Source: Bifidobacterium xylocopae
GTDB taxonomy: Bacteria; Actinomycetota; Actinomycetes; Actinomycetales; Bifidobacteriaceae
Direction of reading: 5' to 3'
Length of the DNA: 64,000 bases
NCBI RefSeq assembly: GCF_003315615.1
Contig: NZ_PDCH01000002.1
Span: forward strand, 155,085 to 219,084
Shown here: positions 1-8,836 of the stretch, piece by piece
How positions within the stretch are numbered: position 1 is the first letter of the stretch
How the letters are laid out: each line of letters opens with the position of its first letter
The notes under the pieces: generated by a model
The model's input: the letters and a program-made list of their open reading frames with translations, nothing else
What the model was told of the DNA's origin: nothing
The model's database searches: none
Made by a program: the position numbers and the translations under genes

Positions 1-1
1 C

Positions 2-862
2 CCTGGAGTGGTGACCCTCTCCGTCGGTGGCGTCGCTCAGAACATGGCGCAGAGTCTGGCGCATCTCGGTGTGCCCACCCATCTGATTACGGTCTATGGC
101 GACGACGCCAACGGTCAGGCCATGCGCGAGTCCTGCGCTGCCAACAGCATCGATCTGGGTCATGCCACCATGCTCGAGGGACGTCGCTCATCCACCTACC
201 TGTTCGTCACCGATGAGACCGGTGACATGCTGGTGGCGGTGAACGACATGGACATCTGCCGACAGATCACACCCCGTTTTCTGGCTGAGCGGCTGGACTT
301 CATCAACGGTGCGGCGATCTGTCTCCTGGACGCCAACCTCGAGCCGGAGACCCTGCGTTGGATTGGCGAACACGTCACGGCGCCCCTCTTCGGCGACACG
401 GTCTCGTCCATCAAGGCCGAGCATTTCGCACCGATACTAGGGGACATGACCGTGCTCAAGCCGAATGCCCTGGAGGCAGGTAAACTGACGGGCATCGATG
501 TCGAGGATCTGAATTCAGCCAAGACGGCTGCAAGGATCCTGCTGGACAAAGGTGTCAAACGTGTCTTCATATCCATGGGGGTGCAGGGGATCCTGTGCGC
601 CCGCCGTGATGCGTTCGGCTCCGATGAGATGGTGCAGGTGCCGCCTTACCGTACGCGGATCGCTACGGCCAACGGCGCCGGTGATACCGGCATGGCCGCG
701 ATCACCTGGAGCTATTTCGACGATCCCGAGCGTGATTTGGACCAGGTCGGGCGCATCGCCCAGGCCGCGTCCAGCATCGCCTTGGAGTGCACCCGCGCCG
801 TGCCCGACATCTCAGTCGAGCGCATTCGTCGGAAGATGGCGGTCGATGCCTTGGTGGTTTGA
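2..862 (+). CDS. PfkB-family sugar/nucleoside kinase, PsuK-like (5' truncated)
   Basis: Ribokinase-fold kinase that phosphorylates a sugar or nucleoside with ATP in the cytoplasm. The open frame runs to the left edge and its first visible residues are PGVVTLSVGGVAQN, which match an internal glycine-rich segment of the family. About 35-45 N-terminal residues are therefore missing, and the GTG at 8 is not the true start. Visible signatures are the KPNALEAGKLTG motif and the C-terminal ANGAGDTG motif, which carries the catalytic Asp and anion hole. The stretch around NDMDICRQITPRFL resembles pseudouridine kinases more than ribokinases. It is the first visible gene of an operon with a nucleoside hydrolase, so a nucleoside or the sugar released from one is the likely substrate. 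Family assignment is firm; the substrate is inference. Confidence 0.88.
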   Translation, partial: PGVVTLSVGGVAQNMAQSLAHLGVPTHLITVYGDDANGQAMRESCAANSIDLGHATMLEGRRSSTYLFVTDETGDMLVAVNDMDICRQITPRFLAERLDFINGAAICLLDANLEPETLRWIGEHVTAPLFGDTVSSIKAEHFAPILGDMTVLKPNALEAGKLTGIDVEDLNSAKTAARILLDKGVKRVFISMGVQGILCARRDAFGSDEMVQVPPYRTRIATANGAGDTGMAAITWSYFDDPERDLDQVGRIAQAASSIALECTRAVPDISVERIRRKMAVDALVV

Positions 863-920
863 AACCGAAGCGTGAGCGAGACAGACCTGTTTAAGACAGC
901 ATTCCAGTAAAAGGAGAACA

Positions 921-1613
921 ATGGTAAAGAAGCAGCTCTATTCCTTGATCGGTTACGAGGAGTCCGTCAAGACGATGGAGGCCGGCGCTGACCATATCGG
1001 TTTAGTGCCCATGCAGAACGGTGGCGTGCCGGCTCACCGGGTGCCTTTGGAGCGGGTGCACCGGATCTTCGACGAGTGCCATAGGCGTGGTGTCGTGACC
1101 GTGGCCATCATGCTGACGAACGACCCCGAGGAGATGCTGGACCTGGCCCCCAAGGTCAAGCCGGACATCCTGCACATCGCCGGGGACGGGTATGCGGCTG
1201 ACGAGGACTTCGCCCGTCGACTCCAACAGGTGGCTCCTGGCACCAAACTGATGCAGGCCGTGCTGGTAGATGATGAATCCGCTGTGGAAAGGGCCAAGCG
1301 ATACGCTCGGTATTGCGATTTCATTCTGACCGATTCCGGCTTGGCGCCCGATACCGGCATCGGTGCGAGCGGGCAGACCCACGATTGGTCCATTGACGCC
1401 AGGATCGTCAAGGAGTGCGGCAAACCGGTCATCATGGCTGGTGGCCTTGGGCCGGACAATGTGGCTGATGCCATCCGGCAATGCCATCCCTACGGTGTGG
1501 ATTCCTTGACTAAGACCAGCATCAAATATGAGGGTGGTCGTATGGAGAAGGACATTGAGAAGGTCCGTGAGTTCTGCCGTAATGCCGATGCCGCTGCGGC
1601 TGAGATAGGGTGA
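921..1613 (+). CDS. TrpF-like TIM-barrel protein (phosphoribosylanthranilate isomerase homologue), function unassigned
   Basis: A 230-residue single-domain beta/alpha barrel. It resembles phosphoribosylanthranilate isomerase in the AGADHIGLV motif (residues 21-29), the strand ending in LTDSG (Asp138, aligning with the family's catalytic Asp) and the phosphate-binding MAGGLGPDN (172-180). The first strand, LYSLIGYEE, has no counterpart of the KICG catalytic cysteine, so ordinary tryptophan-pathway chemistry is doubtful. No trp genes are nearby. It lies 58 bp after the kinase and its stop overlaps the dehydrogenase start (GTGA), so it belongs to the catabolic operon. A good Shine-Dalgarno (AAAGGAG) precedes the ATG. 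It may isomerise or epimerise a phosphorylated sugar; that is inference. Confidence 0.75.
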   Translation: MVKKQLYSLIGYEESVKTMEAGADHIGLVPMQNGGVPAHRVPLERVHRIFDECHRRGVVTVAIMLTNDPEEMLDLAPKVKPDILHIAGDGYAADEDFARRLQQVAPGTKLMQAVLVDDESAVERAKRYARYCDFILTDSGLAPDTGIGASGQTHDWSIDARIVKECGKPVIMAGGLGPDNVADAIRQCHPYGVDSLTKTSIKYEGGRMEKDIEKVREFCRNADAAAAEIG

Positions 1614-2776
1614 TTGAGATGGATTACAAAATGCTACAGCCAGTTAAAGTCGTCTGTTCGGACGATTTGGGCGCCAGCTTGCTGGACATCCTTAAGACCG
1701 AGGACTATGAGCGCCCCCTGGTCGTGACGGACTCTTTCGTCAGCGGCATGCCCAGGGTGACGGACGCCTTCCATCACTTGCGCGATGGCGGCGTGGACCT
1801 GGCCGTCTTCGACCAGGTCAAGTCCGACCCCCAGTCCGGTACGGTAGCCAAGGGCCTGCAGGCGTTCAACGCCCACGATGCGGACAGTATCATCGCGATT
1901 GGCGGCGGCTCCTCGATGGATGTGGCCCGTGGGATCAACATCGTCCGCGTCAACGGCGGCGAGATCCTGGAGTACACGGATCCGGCAAAGCCGATTAAGC
2001 CCTGCAAGGGGATGATATCCATCCCGACGACTGCGGGCACGGGCAGTGAGATGTCCAACGCCTTGGTCGTCACCGATGAGGCCACGTCCAGGAAGATGAC
2101 GATCCTGGCCGATCCGGCGGTCAGCGAGTACGCAGTCCTGGATCCTGATCTGACCGTGAGCCTGCCGGCGGGCATGACGATCGCCTGCGGGTTGGATGCG
2201 TTCGGCCACGCGGCCGAGGGTTACCTGTCCCATTTGTCCAGTCCGGTCACCGACGCCATCTGTGAGAAAGTCATGTTCCTCCTGTATAACTACTTGCCCC
2301 GGGCCGTGCATAACGGCGAGGATCGGGAGGCGCGCGAGCGTGTCATGGTGGCCGCGGACCTGGCTGGTTGGATGCTGAACAACACCGGCACCATCGTGGG
2401 GCACTCGATCGCCCACGTGTTGGGGTCCAAATACCACATCGTGCATGGGGATGCCGTCGCCTACGCACTGCCGTCGGTCATGGAGTTCGTCGGCCCAGTC
2501 AGGCCTGGGAAGGTGCGTGAGATAGGGCAAATCCTGGGGGCCACCTATCCCGAGGATGCGCCCGAGGAGCAGACGACGCTCATCGCCTGCCGTGCCTTCA
2601 AGGACTTCCGAGATCGGATGCTGGGCATGCATCCCTTCGAATCGTATGGGTTGAGCCGTGAGGAGCTGTTGACGAACGCCCAAGCGGTGGCGAATGAACG
2701 CTTCGCTGGGAACACCCCGCGTACAGTGGACCAGCAGGCTGCCCAGGTGCTCTTAAGAGGCTTTGGAAGTCGATGA
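1610..2776 (+). CDS. Iron-containing alcohol dehydrogenase
   Basis: A group III metal-dependent NAD(P)-linked dehydrogenase of 388 residues. The Rossmann-like signature GGGSSMDVA is at 98-106, and the loop TTAGTGSEMSN is at 140-150. The metal ligands expected from the FucO family are present: Asp196 and His200 in CGLDAFGHAAEG, His265 in GHSIAH and His279 in HIVHGD. The GTG start overlaps the upstream stop; an ATG at 1619 with AGGG upstream is an alternative. Relatives reduce or oxidise small alcohols, aldehydes or keto sugars, so the position between a TrpF-like barrel and a nucleoside hydrolase suggests a redox step on a sugar fragment. The substrate cannot be read from the sequence. Confidence 0.9.
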   Translation: MIEMDYKMLQPVKVVCSDDLGASLLDILKTEDYERPLVVTDSFVSGMPRVTDAFHHLRDGGVDLAVFDQVKSDPQSGTVAKGLQAFNAHDADSIIAIGGGSSMDVARGINIVRVNGGEILEYTDPAKPIKPCKGMISIPTTAGTGSEMSNALVVTDEATSRKMTILADPAVSEYAVLDPDLTVSLPAGMTIACGLDAFGHAAEGYLSHLSSPVTDAICEKVMFLLYNYLPRAVHNGEDREARERVMVAADLAGWMLNNTGTIVGHSIAHVLGSKYHIVHGDAVAYALPSVMEFVGPVRPGKVREIGQILGATYPEDAPEEQTTLIACRAFKDFRDRMLGMHPFESYGLSREELLTNAQAVANERFAGNTPRTVDQQAAQVLLRGFGSR

Positions 2777-2809
2777 GCGTAGTAAACGGTAAGAAAGAGA
2801 GTGATACAT

Positions 2810-3751
2810 ATGGTCAGGAAGATAATACTGGATTCGGATCCAGGGCATGACGACGCCGTCGCCATCCTGCTGGCCGTCGGCAACCCCAACATCGACCTGT
2901 TGGGAGTGACGACTGTCGGCGGTAACCAAAGTCTGGATAAAGTCACCTATAATGCGCGCGCGGTGCTCGAAGAGGCCCACGCCACCGACGTACCCGTGCA
3001 TGCGGGCTGCGACCGTCCGCTGGTCCGTTCTCAAGAGGTGGCCGCGACCATTCACGGTGAGAGCGGTCTGGACGGCGTGGAGCTGCCCGAACCCACGCGG
3101 CCCCTTGACCCGGGCCATGCGGTCAACTGGCTGATTGACACGATCATGGCGGCCGAACCCAAGTCGATAACCCTGGTGCCAACGGGCCCCCTGACCAACA
3201 TCGCCATGGCCGTGCGTATGGAGCCTCGCATCGTTGACCGGGTCAAGGAAGTCGTCCTGATGGGCGGCGGCTACCACGTGGGCAACTGGAGTGCGGTAGC
3301 CGAGTTCAACATCAAGGTCGACCCCGAGGCGGCACACATAGTCTTCAATGAGTCTTGGCCTGTGACCATGGTTGGTCTCGACCTGACCCATCAGGCCTTG
3401 TGTACGCCCGAGGTGCAGCAGCGGATTGACGGGCTGGGTACTGACCTGGCTCACTTCGTTTCAAAACTCATGGACTTCTTCCGCAAGTCCTATCAGGACA
3501 ACCAGGACTTCGTCGATCCGCCTGTGCATGACCCCTGCACGGTCGCCTATCTGATTGACCCTTCTGTGGTCCAGACCCGCCGCTGCCCGGTGGATGTGGA
3601 ACTCCATGGGGATCTTACTCTGGGCATGACCGTCGCCGACCTTCGGGGACCCGAGCCCGCAGCCAAGGATTGCAACACCAAGGTTGCCACAAAGCTGGAC
3701 TTTGATAAGTTCTGGGATCTAGTGACCGAAGCCATTGCGAAGATTGGATGA
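2810..3751 (+). CDS. Nucleoside hydrolase (IUNH family)
   Basis: Cleaves the N-glycosidic bond of ribonucleosides to ribose and free base, in the cytoplasm. The calcium-binding N-terminus DSDPGHDDAVAIL and the later PPVHDPCTVAYL segment with its metal/active-site His-Asp are both present. The length (313 residues) is standard. The ATG at 2810 is preferred over GTG at 2801 because GAGAGTG lies about seven bases upstream. Its stop overlaps the transporter start by four bases, supporting one transcript with kinase, barrel, dehydrogenase and transporter. Purine versus pyrimidine preference cannot be decided here. Confidence 0.93.
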   Translation: MVRKIILDSDPGHDDAVAILLAVGNPNIDLLGVTTVGGNQSLDKVTYNARAVLEEAHATDVPVHAGCDRPLVRSQEVAATIHGESGLDGVELPEPTRPLDPGHAVNWLIDTIMAAEPKSITLVPTGPLTNIAMAVRMEPRIVDRVKEVVLMGGGYHVGNWSAVAEFNIKVDPEAAHIVFNESWPVTMVGLDLTHQALCTPEVQQRIDGLGTDLAHFVSKLMDFFRKSYQDNQDFVDPPVHDPCTVAYLIDPSVVQTRRCPVDVELHGDLTLGMTVADLRGPEPAAKDCNTKVATKLDFDKFWDLVTEAIAKIG

Positions 3752-5169
3752 ATACGATGGAACAGACTGTAAGAGGAACTACGAAGGAACCAAAGGGCAA
3801 GTCCATTGCAGCGCTGATGACAGCGCTTATGGCCGCTATCTTTGCTTTCCAGCTTAATGCGTCTATGCTTTCACCTGCGCTGACGACCATGCAGAACGAG
3901 CTGCATACCGACAGTGCGCAAATCGGTTTGACACAGACGGTCTTCTTCACTGCTTGCGCTGTCTTCTCTTTGTTTCTGCCTCGTTTAGGTGATTTGTCCG
4001 GACGCAAGAAGGTTCTCATCTGGATGCTTGTTCTGACCGCTATAGGCTGTGTGATTTCAGCTTTGGCCGTCAATGTGCCGATGTTGATGGTTGGCCGTGT
4101 CGTGCAGGGGGTTGCCGGGCCAATTGTACCGATGACTTTGATTATGTTGCATAATGAAGTTACGGATGACATACGGTATGCCAAACTTATGTCGATCCTG
4201 ACGGCCGTCAATGGTGGCATCGGAGGTGTGGATGCCATTCTGGGAGGTTGGTTAGCCGGTACTTTCGGCTTCCGCTCCGTTTTCTGGTTCATGGTCGCAA
4301 TTGCAGTCATTGCCATCGTTCTGGTTTTCGTCTTTGCCTCCGAAAGCCACGCGGCTGAGACGCCTCGCATGGATTGGCCGGGGGTGGTATCCCTTTGCGT
4401 AGCCTTCCTGATGGCATATTTGGCCATTAACGAGGTCGAGAAGCTTGCACAAGCCAACTGGGGAATTGTTGTGGCCGAAGTGGTCATTGCCATTGTCTTC
4501 TTTGTGGTCTTCTGGCAAATAGAAAAAAGGGCAAAAGCCCCAATGGTCACGACCCACTATCTCAAGCAACGTCGTACCTGGGGACTCCTTCTGACAACCC
4601 TGTTGACTATGACGGGTGTCTTCGCCATTATGAACGGTGTCGTTCCTGCTATGGCTCAGGATGTCAAATTCGGAGCCGGCATGTCGGCTAGTGTAGTCTC
4701 ATTCGCAACGCTGACCCCTTATGCTCTTGTTGGTCTGGCTTTCGGCCCTGTAGCTGGCGTACTGGCATCTAAATTCGGCTATCACAAGGTGTTGCGCATG
4801 GGGCTCCTCGTCACAGTGGTTGGGCTGCTTTTCGGTATCTATGTATGCAAAGTGCCGAGCGTCTGGGCTCTGGTTGTACTCTCCTTGGTGTTGGGGATAT
4901 CTTACGCAGGTACAGTCAACATTATGCTCAACGGTCTGGGTGTCGTTCTTTCTCCGGCGGACAACACCGGTTATCTGCCAGGTCTGAACTCGGGCGGATT
5001 CAACCTGGGCGCAGGCCTGTCGTACGCGGTGCTTTACGCCTTCATGAATGCTTTCGCCACGCCGTCCAACGGCACAGCGGGCTATGTGGCCAGCATGATC
5101 GGAGCCGTGGCACTGCTTGCGCTCGCCTATGCGGCCTCTCTGCTCATTCCCAGGCATGGGGATGATTGA
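3748..5169 (+). CDS. MFS transporter, DHA2-like
   Basis: Polytopic inner-membrane transporter of 473 residues with roughly 12-14 hydrophobic segments. It has the MFS loop signature LGDLSGRKKVLIW after the second helix and GRVVQGVAGPIVPM in the fourth/fifth helix region. The family exports or imports drugs, nucleosides and small metabolites. The position at the end of the operon suggests it moves the operon's substrate or product. It overlaps the nucleoside hydrolase stop (ATGA); an ATG at 3757 is an alternative start. Codon use from about 3770 to 4950 is visibly richer in A/T third positions than neighbouring genes, and the last 200 bp return to GC-rich usage, hinting at different ancestry or recombination. 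Confidence 0.88.
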   Translation: MNTMEQTVRGTTKEPKGKSIAALMTALMAAIFAFQLNASMLSPALTTMQNELHTDSAQIGLTQTVFFTACAVFSLFLPRLGDLSGRKKVLIWMLVLTAIGCVISALAVNVPMLMVGRVVQGVAGPIVPMTLIMLHNEVTDDIRYAKLMSILTAVNGGIGGVDAILGGWLAGTFGFRSVFWFMVAIAVIAIVLVFVFASESHAAETPRMDWPGVVSLCVAFLMAYLAINEVEKLAQANWGIVVAEVVIAIVFFVVFWQIEKRAKAPMVTTHYLKQRRTWGLLLTTLLTMTGVFAIMNGVVPAMAQDVKFGAGMSASVVSFATLTPYALVGLAFGPVAGVLASKFGYHKVLRMGLLVTVVGLLFGIYVCKVPSVWALVVLSLVLGISYAGTVNIMLNGLGVVLSPADNTGYLPGLNSGGFNLGAGLSYAVLYAFMNAFATPSNGTAGYVASMIGAVALLALAYAASLLIPRHGDD

Positions 5170-5376
5170 TGATGTGACGGACTAGTGCCGCTACATTCTC
5201 CCCGGGCTCCGTCGGATGGCTGTTTGCAGTTGCCGGCGGGGCCCTTGCGTGCATCGTGAAAACCGACTGGATGCGTGGAGCTTGCCGACGTATGCGGAAA
5301 AGAGGTTTCCTGGCGCTGCGCGGGCTTTGGTCAGCGTAAACTGATACGCGGTAGAGGCACAGGTTCGGAGGCGGGG

Positions 5377-6555
5377 ATGCGACAGAGGGCCTTGGGTCTG
5401 ATCAAGAACGAGACCGTATTCGTCATAGCCGCTGTCATCGCCTTTATCTCATGCTTCTTCGTGCACCCTGACCGCATGTATATCGGTTACATCCATTACA
5501 AGACCCTGGCACAGCTGGGTTCACTGATGGTTGTTGTGGCAGGCTTGCAGCGAATCGGTCTCTTCCACCGGATCGGGTCCAGCCTCCTTGCCCGTGTGCA
5601 TACGGTGCGGGGACTGGCCCTGGTCCTGACGGCCCTGCCGTTTGTGGCCAGCATGCTGATCACCAACGACGTGGCCCTGGTTACCTTCATACCCTTTGCG
5701 ATTGCGGTCCTGGTCATGGCAGGTATGGAGGACCGCATTTTCCTTCTGGCCTCCCTGATGACCCTGGGGGCCAACCTGGGTTCCATGCTCACCCCGATCG
5801 GCAACGCCCACAACCTCTATCTGAAAGCCCGCTCGGGCATACCCACCTCCGGCTTCCTGGCTCTGATGGCACCCTACACGTCGGCTTCGGCCGTGCTCCT
5901 GGTCCTTACCATCTTCCTCGCCTTCCCCTCGGAACGAGTGCATACCTTGGACCACATGGGGGCCTCAGGCATTCGGCGTTCGGTCCTGGCGCCCGCACAG
6001 GGCAGGACCCATCCCGACGTGCATATGGAGCCGATGCCGGGGTGGCGACTGGGCGTCTACGCCGCCCTCTTCCTGGTATGCCTGCTTGGTGTGGGCGGCA
6101 TCCTGCCCCAGTGGGCCATGCTGGCGATCGTGGTCTTGGGTTTCGCCATATGCGACCGCCGCGTCTTCCTGCAGGTGGATTGGGGTCTCCTGCTCACCTT
6201 CGTGGCTTTCTTCATATTCATCGGCAACGCCCGCCGTATACCCGGCTTCTACAATCTGGTCTCAGGTCTGGTCGGCTCCCACCCCCTGGCCACTTCCGTC
6301 GTTTGCAGCCAGATGATCAGCAACGTGCCCACAGCCTTGCTGGTGTCCGGCTTCTCCTCGGCCTGGCGGCAGATCATCGTCGGTACGAATCTGGGGGGTC
6401 TGGGCACCTTGATTGCCTCGATGGCCTCCTTGATCTCATACAAGGCAGTGGTCAAGAAGTATCCCCGTTCCAAGGGGCGATATCTCTCAACCTATACGCT
6501 GCTTAACCTCCTCTTCCTTGCTGTGCTTTGGCTCCTGGCATGCCTGATCGGATGA
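5377..6555 (+). CDS. SLC13/ArsB-type anion transporter
   Basis: Membrane protein of about 392 residues with 10 or more hydrophobic helices. The loop TNDVALVTFIPFAI and the TPIGNAHNLYL segment match the paired conserved regions of the ArsB/NhaD/SLC13 ion-transporter superfamily, and ISNVPTALLVSGF gives the second internal repeat. The ATG at 5377 is chosen because GGAG lies six bases upstream; the longer in-frame start at 5275 has no ribosome-binding site and adds an unlikely hydrophilic leader. It stands alone, 207 bp after the catabolic operon. Substrate is unknown: dicarboxylate, arsenite or another anion. Confidence 0.82.
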   Translation: MRQRALGLIKNETVFVIAAVIAFISCFFVHPDRMYIGYIHYKTLAQLGSLMVVVAGLQRIGLFHRIGSSLLARVHTVRGLALVLTALPFVASMLITNDVALVTFIPFAIAVLVMAGMEDRIFLLASLMTLGANLGSMLTPIGNAHNLYLKARSGIPTSGFLALMAPYTSASAVLLVLTIFLAFPSERVHTLDHMGASGIRRSVLAPAQGRTHPDVHMEPMPGWRLGVYAALFLVCLLGVGGILPQWAMLAIVVLGFAICDRRVFLQVDWGLLLTFVAFFIFIGNARRIPGFYNLVSGLVGSHPLATSVVCSQMISNVPTALLVSGFSSAWRQIIVGTNLGGLGTLIASMASLISYKAVVKKYPRSKGRYLSTYTLLNLLFLAVLWLLACLIG

Positions 6556-6576
6556 TACGACAACGCCAACACGCCG

Positions 6577-6594
6577 ATGTGAGTCTGCTCACAT
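6577..6594. promoter_or_regulatory. Palindromic operator candidate (ATGTGAG-TCTG-CTCACAT)
   Basis: A perfect seven-base inverted repeat with a four-base spacer, which also fits the CRP/FNR-type pattern TGTGA-N6-TCACA. It lies about 140 bp upstream of the MFS gene starting at 6720 and just after the anion transporter stop. A weak -10-like TATACT follows at 6640. The binding protein is not in this window. Confidence 0.45.
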
Positions 6595-6719
6595 AGCGCT
6601 GTAAGCGCATCACCTGCGTTTTTGCGCGGGTAGCCTACCTATACTGAGCAAGGATGCGGGCCGGCCGCCTTCGGCGGGGGCTCCTGTGCGGAAAGACCGC
6701 GCAGAACAAGGGAGCGAAG

Positions 6720-7976
6720 ATGGCCGGAAGTATTTTCACCAAACGGAATGCAGGATTGCTTGCGGGTGTATTCACCTTGGCCATGCTCTCCCGCTTCGAT
6801 TCGATCATTTCACCGTCCATCGCATCGATTCAGGCATCCTTCCCCAACGCCGAACCGTCAACGGTTGAGTCGATCGCTACGGTTGGAGCCACCGCGGCGG
6901 TGGTCTCGGCCTTGCTGTTCGGCAAGCTGATGGAGTGGCTGACCTTTAAAGCCGCGGGGATGATCTCCTGTGCTTTCATAGCATTTGGCGGCCTGATGCC
7001 CTTGGCCTTCCACTCCAGTGTGGGTCAGTTGCTGCTGTTCGCTGTCATCGCCGGTTTCGGCGCCGGCATCCTGACAACTGTCCTGCCCAGTCTCACCGCA
7101 CGTTTCTTTCATGGCAGCCAACTCTCGGGACTGATGGGCAAGGTTCTGGCCATGCAGGACGGGTCCTCCATGGTTGTCCTGGCCGTCGGTGGCCTATTGG
7201 CCGCGGGCGGGTGGATTCGCAACTATTGGCTCTATGGACTGGCCTTGCTGGGCTTGGTCCTGGTCGCCGTGTTCGTCCCTGGTGTCAATGCGGCCGACCC
7301 CGAGCAGGTCTTCACCGATCAACCCGTCAAGGCAGGTGCTGATGCGGTTGCCGCTTCCGACGGCGATCAGGCAGGGGCGGGCCGGCGTAAGCAGAGTGTA
7401 CCGGCTTTGGCGGTCTGCATCCTCATCGGCTTCCTCAGCATCTTCCTGGTGGCTGTGCTGTACAACAAGCTTTCGGTCTATATAGCTCAATACCATCTGG
7501 GCGGCGCGGATGCGTCCGGTTTCGCCCTCATGTTCAACACCGGCTCTTCGGTTGTGATTGGTCTTTCAATCAACCGTCTACGGCATTTCCTCCGCGATTA
7601 CACCCTCCCCTTCGCTTTCGTCCTGATGGCCGTGGGGGCGCTTGTCCTGCTCGCCACCCATGCCTTCCCTCTGGCCTGCCTGGCGGCCTTCCTGGTGGGT
7701 TCGGGCTCGGCGGTCATCATGGCTTCCTGCCCCTTCCTGCTTTCCAACCTGGCGGAGCGGCGTCGTTATCCGCTGGTCATGGGTGTTTTTTCCGCGATGA
7801 CCAGCCTCGGCTTCACCGCGTCGACGTGGGTTTTCAAACTGGCGGCCGACTTCCTGGGCGGCGATCCTCTCCAGGTCAGCCTGTGGGGGATGGTCCTCAT
7901 CGCGCTCGTCGCGGCTGGGGCTTTGGCGCTGGGGCGTTTCCAGCCACGCATCGAAGCCCGGTACATACCACGGTGA
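6720..7976 (+). CDS. MFS transporter
   Basis: 418-residue integral membrane protein with about 12 predicted helices and a central hydrophilic loop (around residues 200-235, rich in Ala/Asp/Gly/Lys). It begins MAGSIFTKRNAGLLAG and carries typical MFS glycine-rich helices such as GFGAGILTTVLPSL. The ATG at 6720 is preceded by GGAG six bases upstream; the longer in-frame start at 6654 lacks a site. It is monocistronic, with a palindromic operator candidate at 6577-6594, and converges on the glycosylase gene. CynX/NimT- and sugar-type efflux members are both possible. Confidence 0.85.
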   Translation: MAGSIFTKRNAGLLAGVFTLAMLSRFDSIISPSIASIQASFPNAEPSTVESIATVGATAAVVSALLFGKLMEWLTFKAAGMISCAFIAFGGLMPLAFHSSVGQLLLFAVIAGFGAGILTTVLPSLTARFFHGSQLSGLMGKVLAMQDGSSMVVLAVGGLLAAGGWIRNYWLYGLALLGLVLVAVFVPGVNAADPEQVFTDQPVKAGADAVAASDGDQAGAGRRKQSVPALAVCILIGFLSIFLVAVLYNKLSVYIAQYHLGGADASGFALMFNTGSSVVIGLSINRLRHFLRDYTLPFAFVLMAVGALVLLATHAFPLACLAAFLVGSGSAVIMASCPFLLSNLAERRRYPLVMGVFSAMTSLGFTASTWVFKLAADFLGGDPLQVSLWGMVLIALVAAGALALGRFQPRIEARYIPR

Positions 7977-7999
7977 TGGGTCGGCGGAGGCAGGTCCAG

Positions 8000-8662
8000 T
8001 TACCGGGAGACGAAAGGGTTGTCGTTGATGATATAGCGGCGTAGCCGTTGCTTGGCTTTGGATATGCCGATTCGAGGCGTCGACTCGATATGCTCGCCAG
8101 GTTCCAGGGGTGCGGCGACCAGGCGGAGGGGAGGCAGTCGCAGGTCGTGGCCATAGAGGGTCTTGTCGATTGCCAAGGCCTGGCATAGTTTGGCCGGACC
8201 GTTGGTAAGGTCGCGGATTGCGTGCGTGCCATGACGGTGTGCGCTCAGGATGTCAGCACCGGCCATGGGTTCAGCGGCACGAATCAGGACTCCAGCGCCA
8301 AAGCCGTCCGCTTCGCAGACGATGTTGCAGCAATAATGCATGCCATAGGTGAAGTAGACGTAGAGATGACCGAAAGGCCCGAACATGGCTCGATTCCGCT
8401 CGCTCAGGCCATGGTAAGCATGTGAGGCGGGGTCCTCCTGGTCGTAGGCTTCAGTCTCCACTATGCGTACAGTCGCCTGGCCGCCGTCTTCGTAATCGCG
8501 AACCAGGAGACAGCCGAGGAGCCGCTGGGCCGCCTCATCCACGGGGCCGTCCAGGAAGTCAGGGAAGGTACTGGTGCCTGTGTGTGCAGGAAATCGCACA
8601 GGGACGCGGGTTATGGCAGCCACTCCATTACTCCTCGTTGCAGGCCGCTTATGGTCGTTCAT
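8000..8662 (-). CDS. DNA-3-methyladenine glycosylase (Mpg/AAG family)
   Basis: Base-excision repair enzyme that removes alkylated purines. The core RIVETEAYDQEDPASHAYHG contains the catalytic Glu of the AAG family, followed by the FGPFGHLYVYFTYGMHYC segment that forms the base-binding pocket and minor-groove wedge. The start at 8662 gives 220 residues, usual for bacterial members; an upstream in-frame ATG at 8713 would add 17 non-conserved residues. It ends 23 bp from the convergent MFS gene. Confidence 0.92.
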   Translation of the reverse strand: MNDHKRPATRSNGVAAITRVPVRFPAHTGTSTFPDFLDGPVDEAAQRLLGCLLVRDYEDGGQATVRIVETEAYDQEDPASHAYHGLSERNRAMFGPFGHLYVYFTYGMHYCCNIVCEADGFGAGVLIRAAEPMAGADILSAHRHGTHAIRDLTNGPAKLCQALAIDKTLYGHDLRLPPLRLVAAPLEPGEHIESTPRIGISKAKQRLRRYIINDNPFVSR

Positions 8663-8836
8663 GCTGTCCAATCCTATACCGCACCACTGCGCCCGCTTCC
8701 GCCGTGCGATCACGGCTCCGCTTGGGTCGAATCGGATCCTTCGAAGGTCAGCCGGTGGCGGACGGGGCGGAATGTCGCGGCGCGTCTTGCTATTCTCGCT
8801 TGGATGACTTATCCCAACGATCCGGAGGATGTGACC

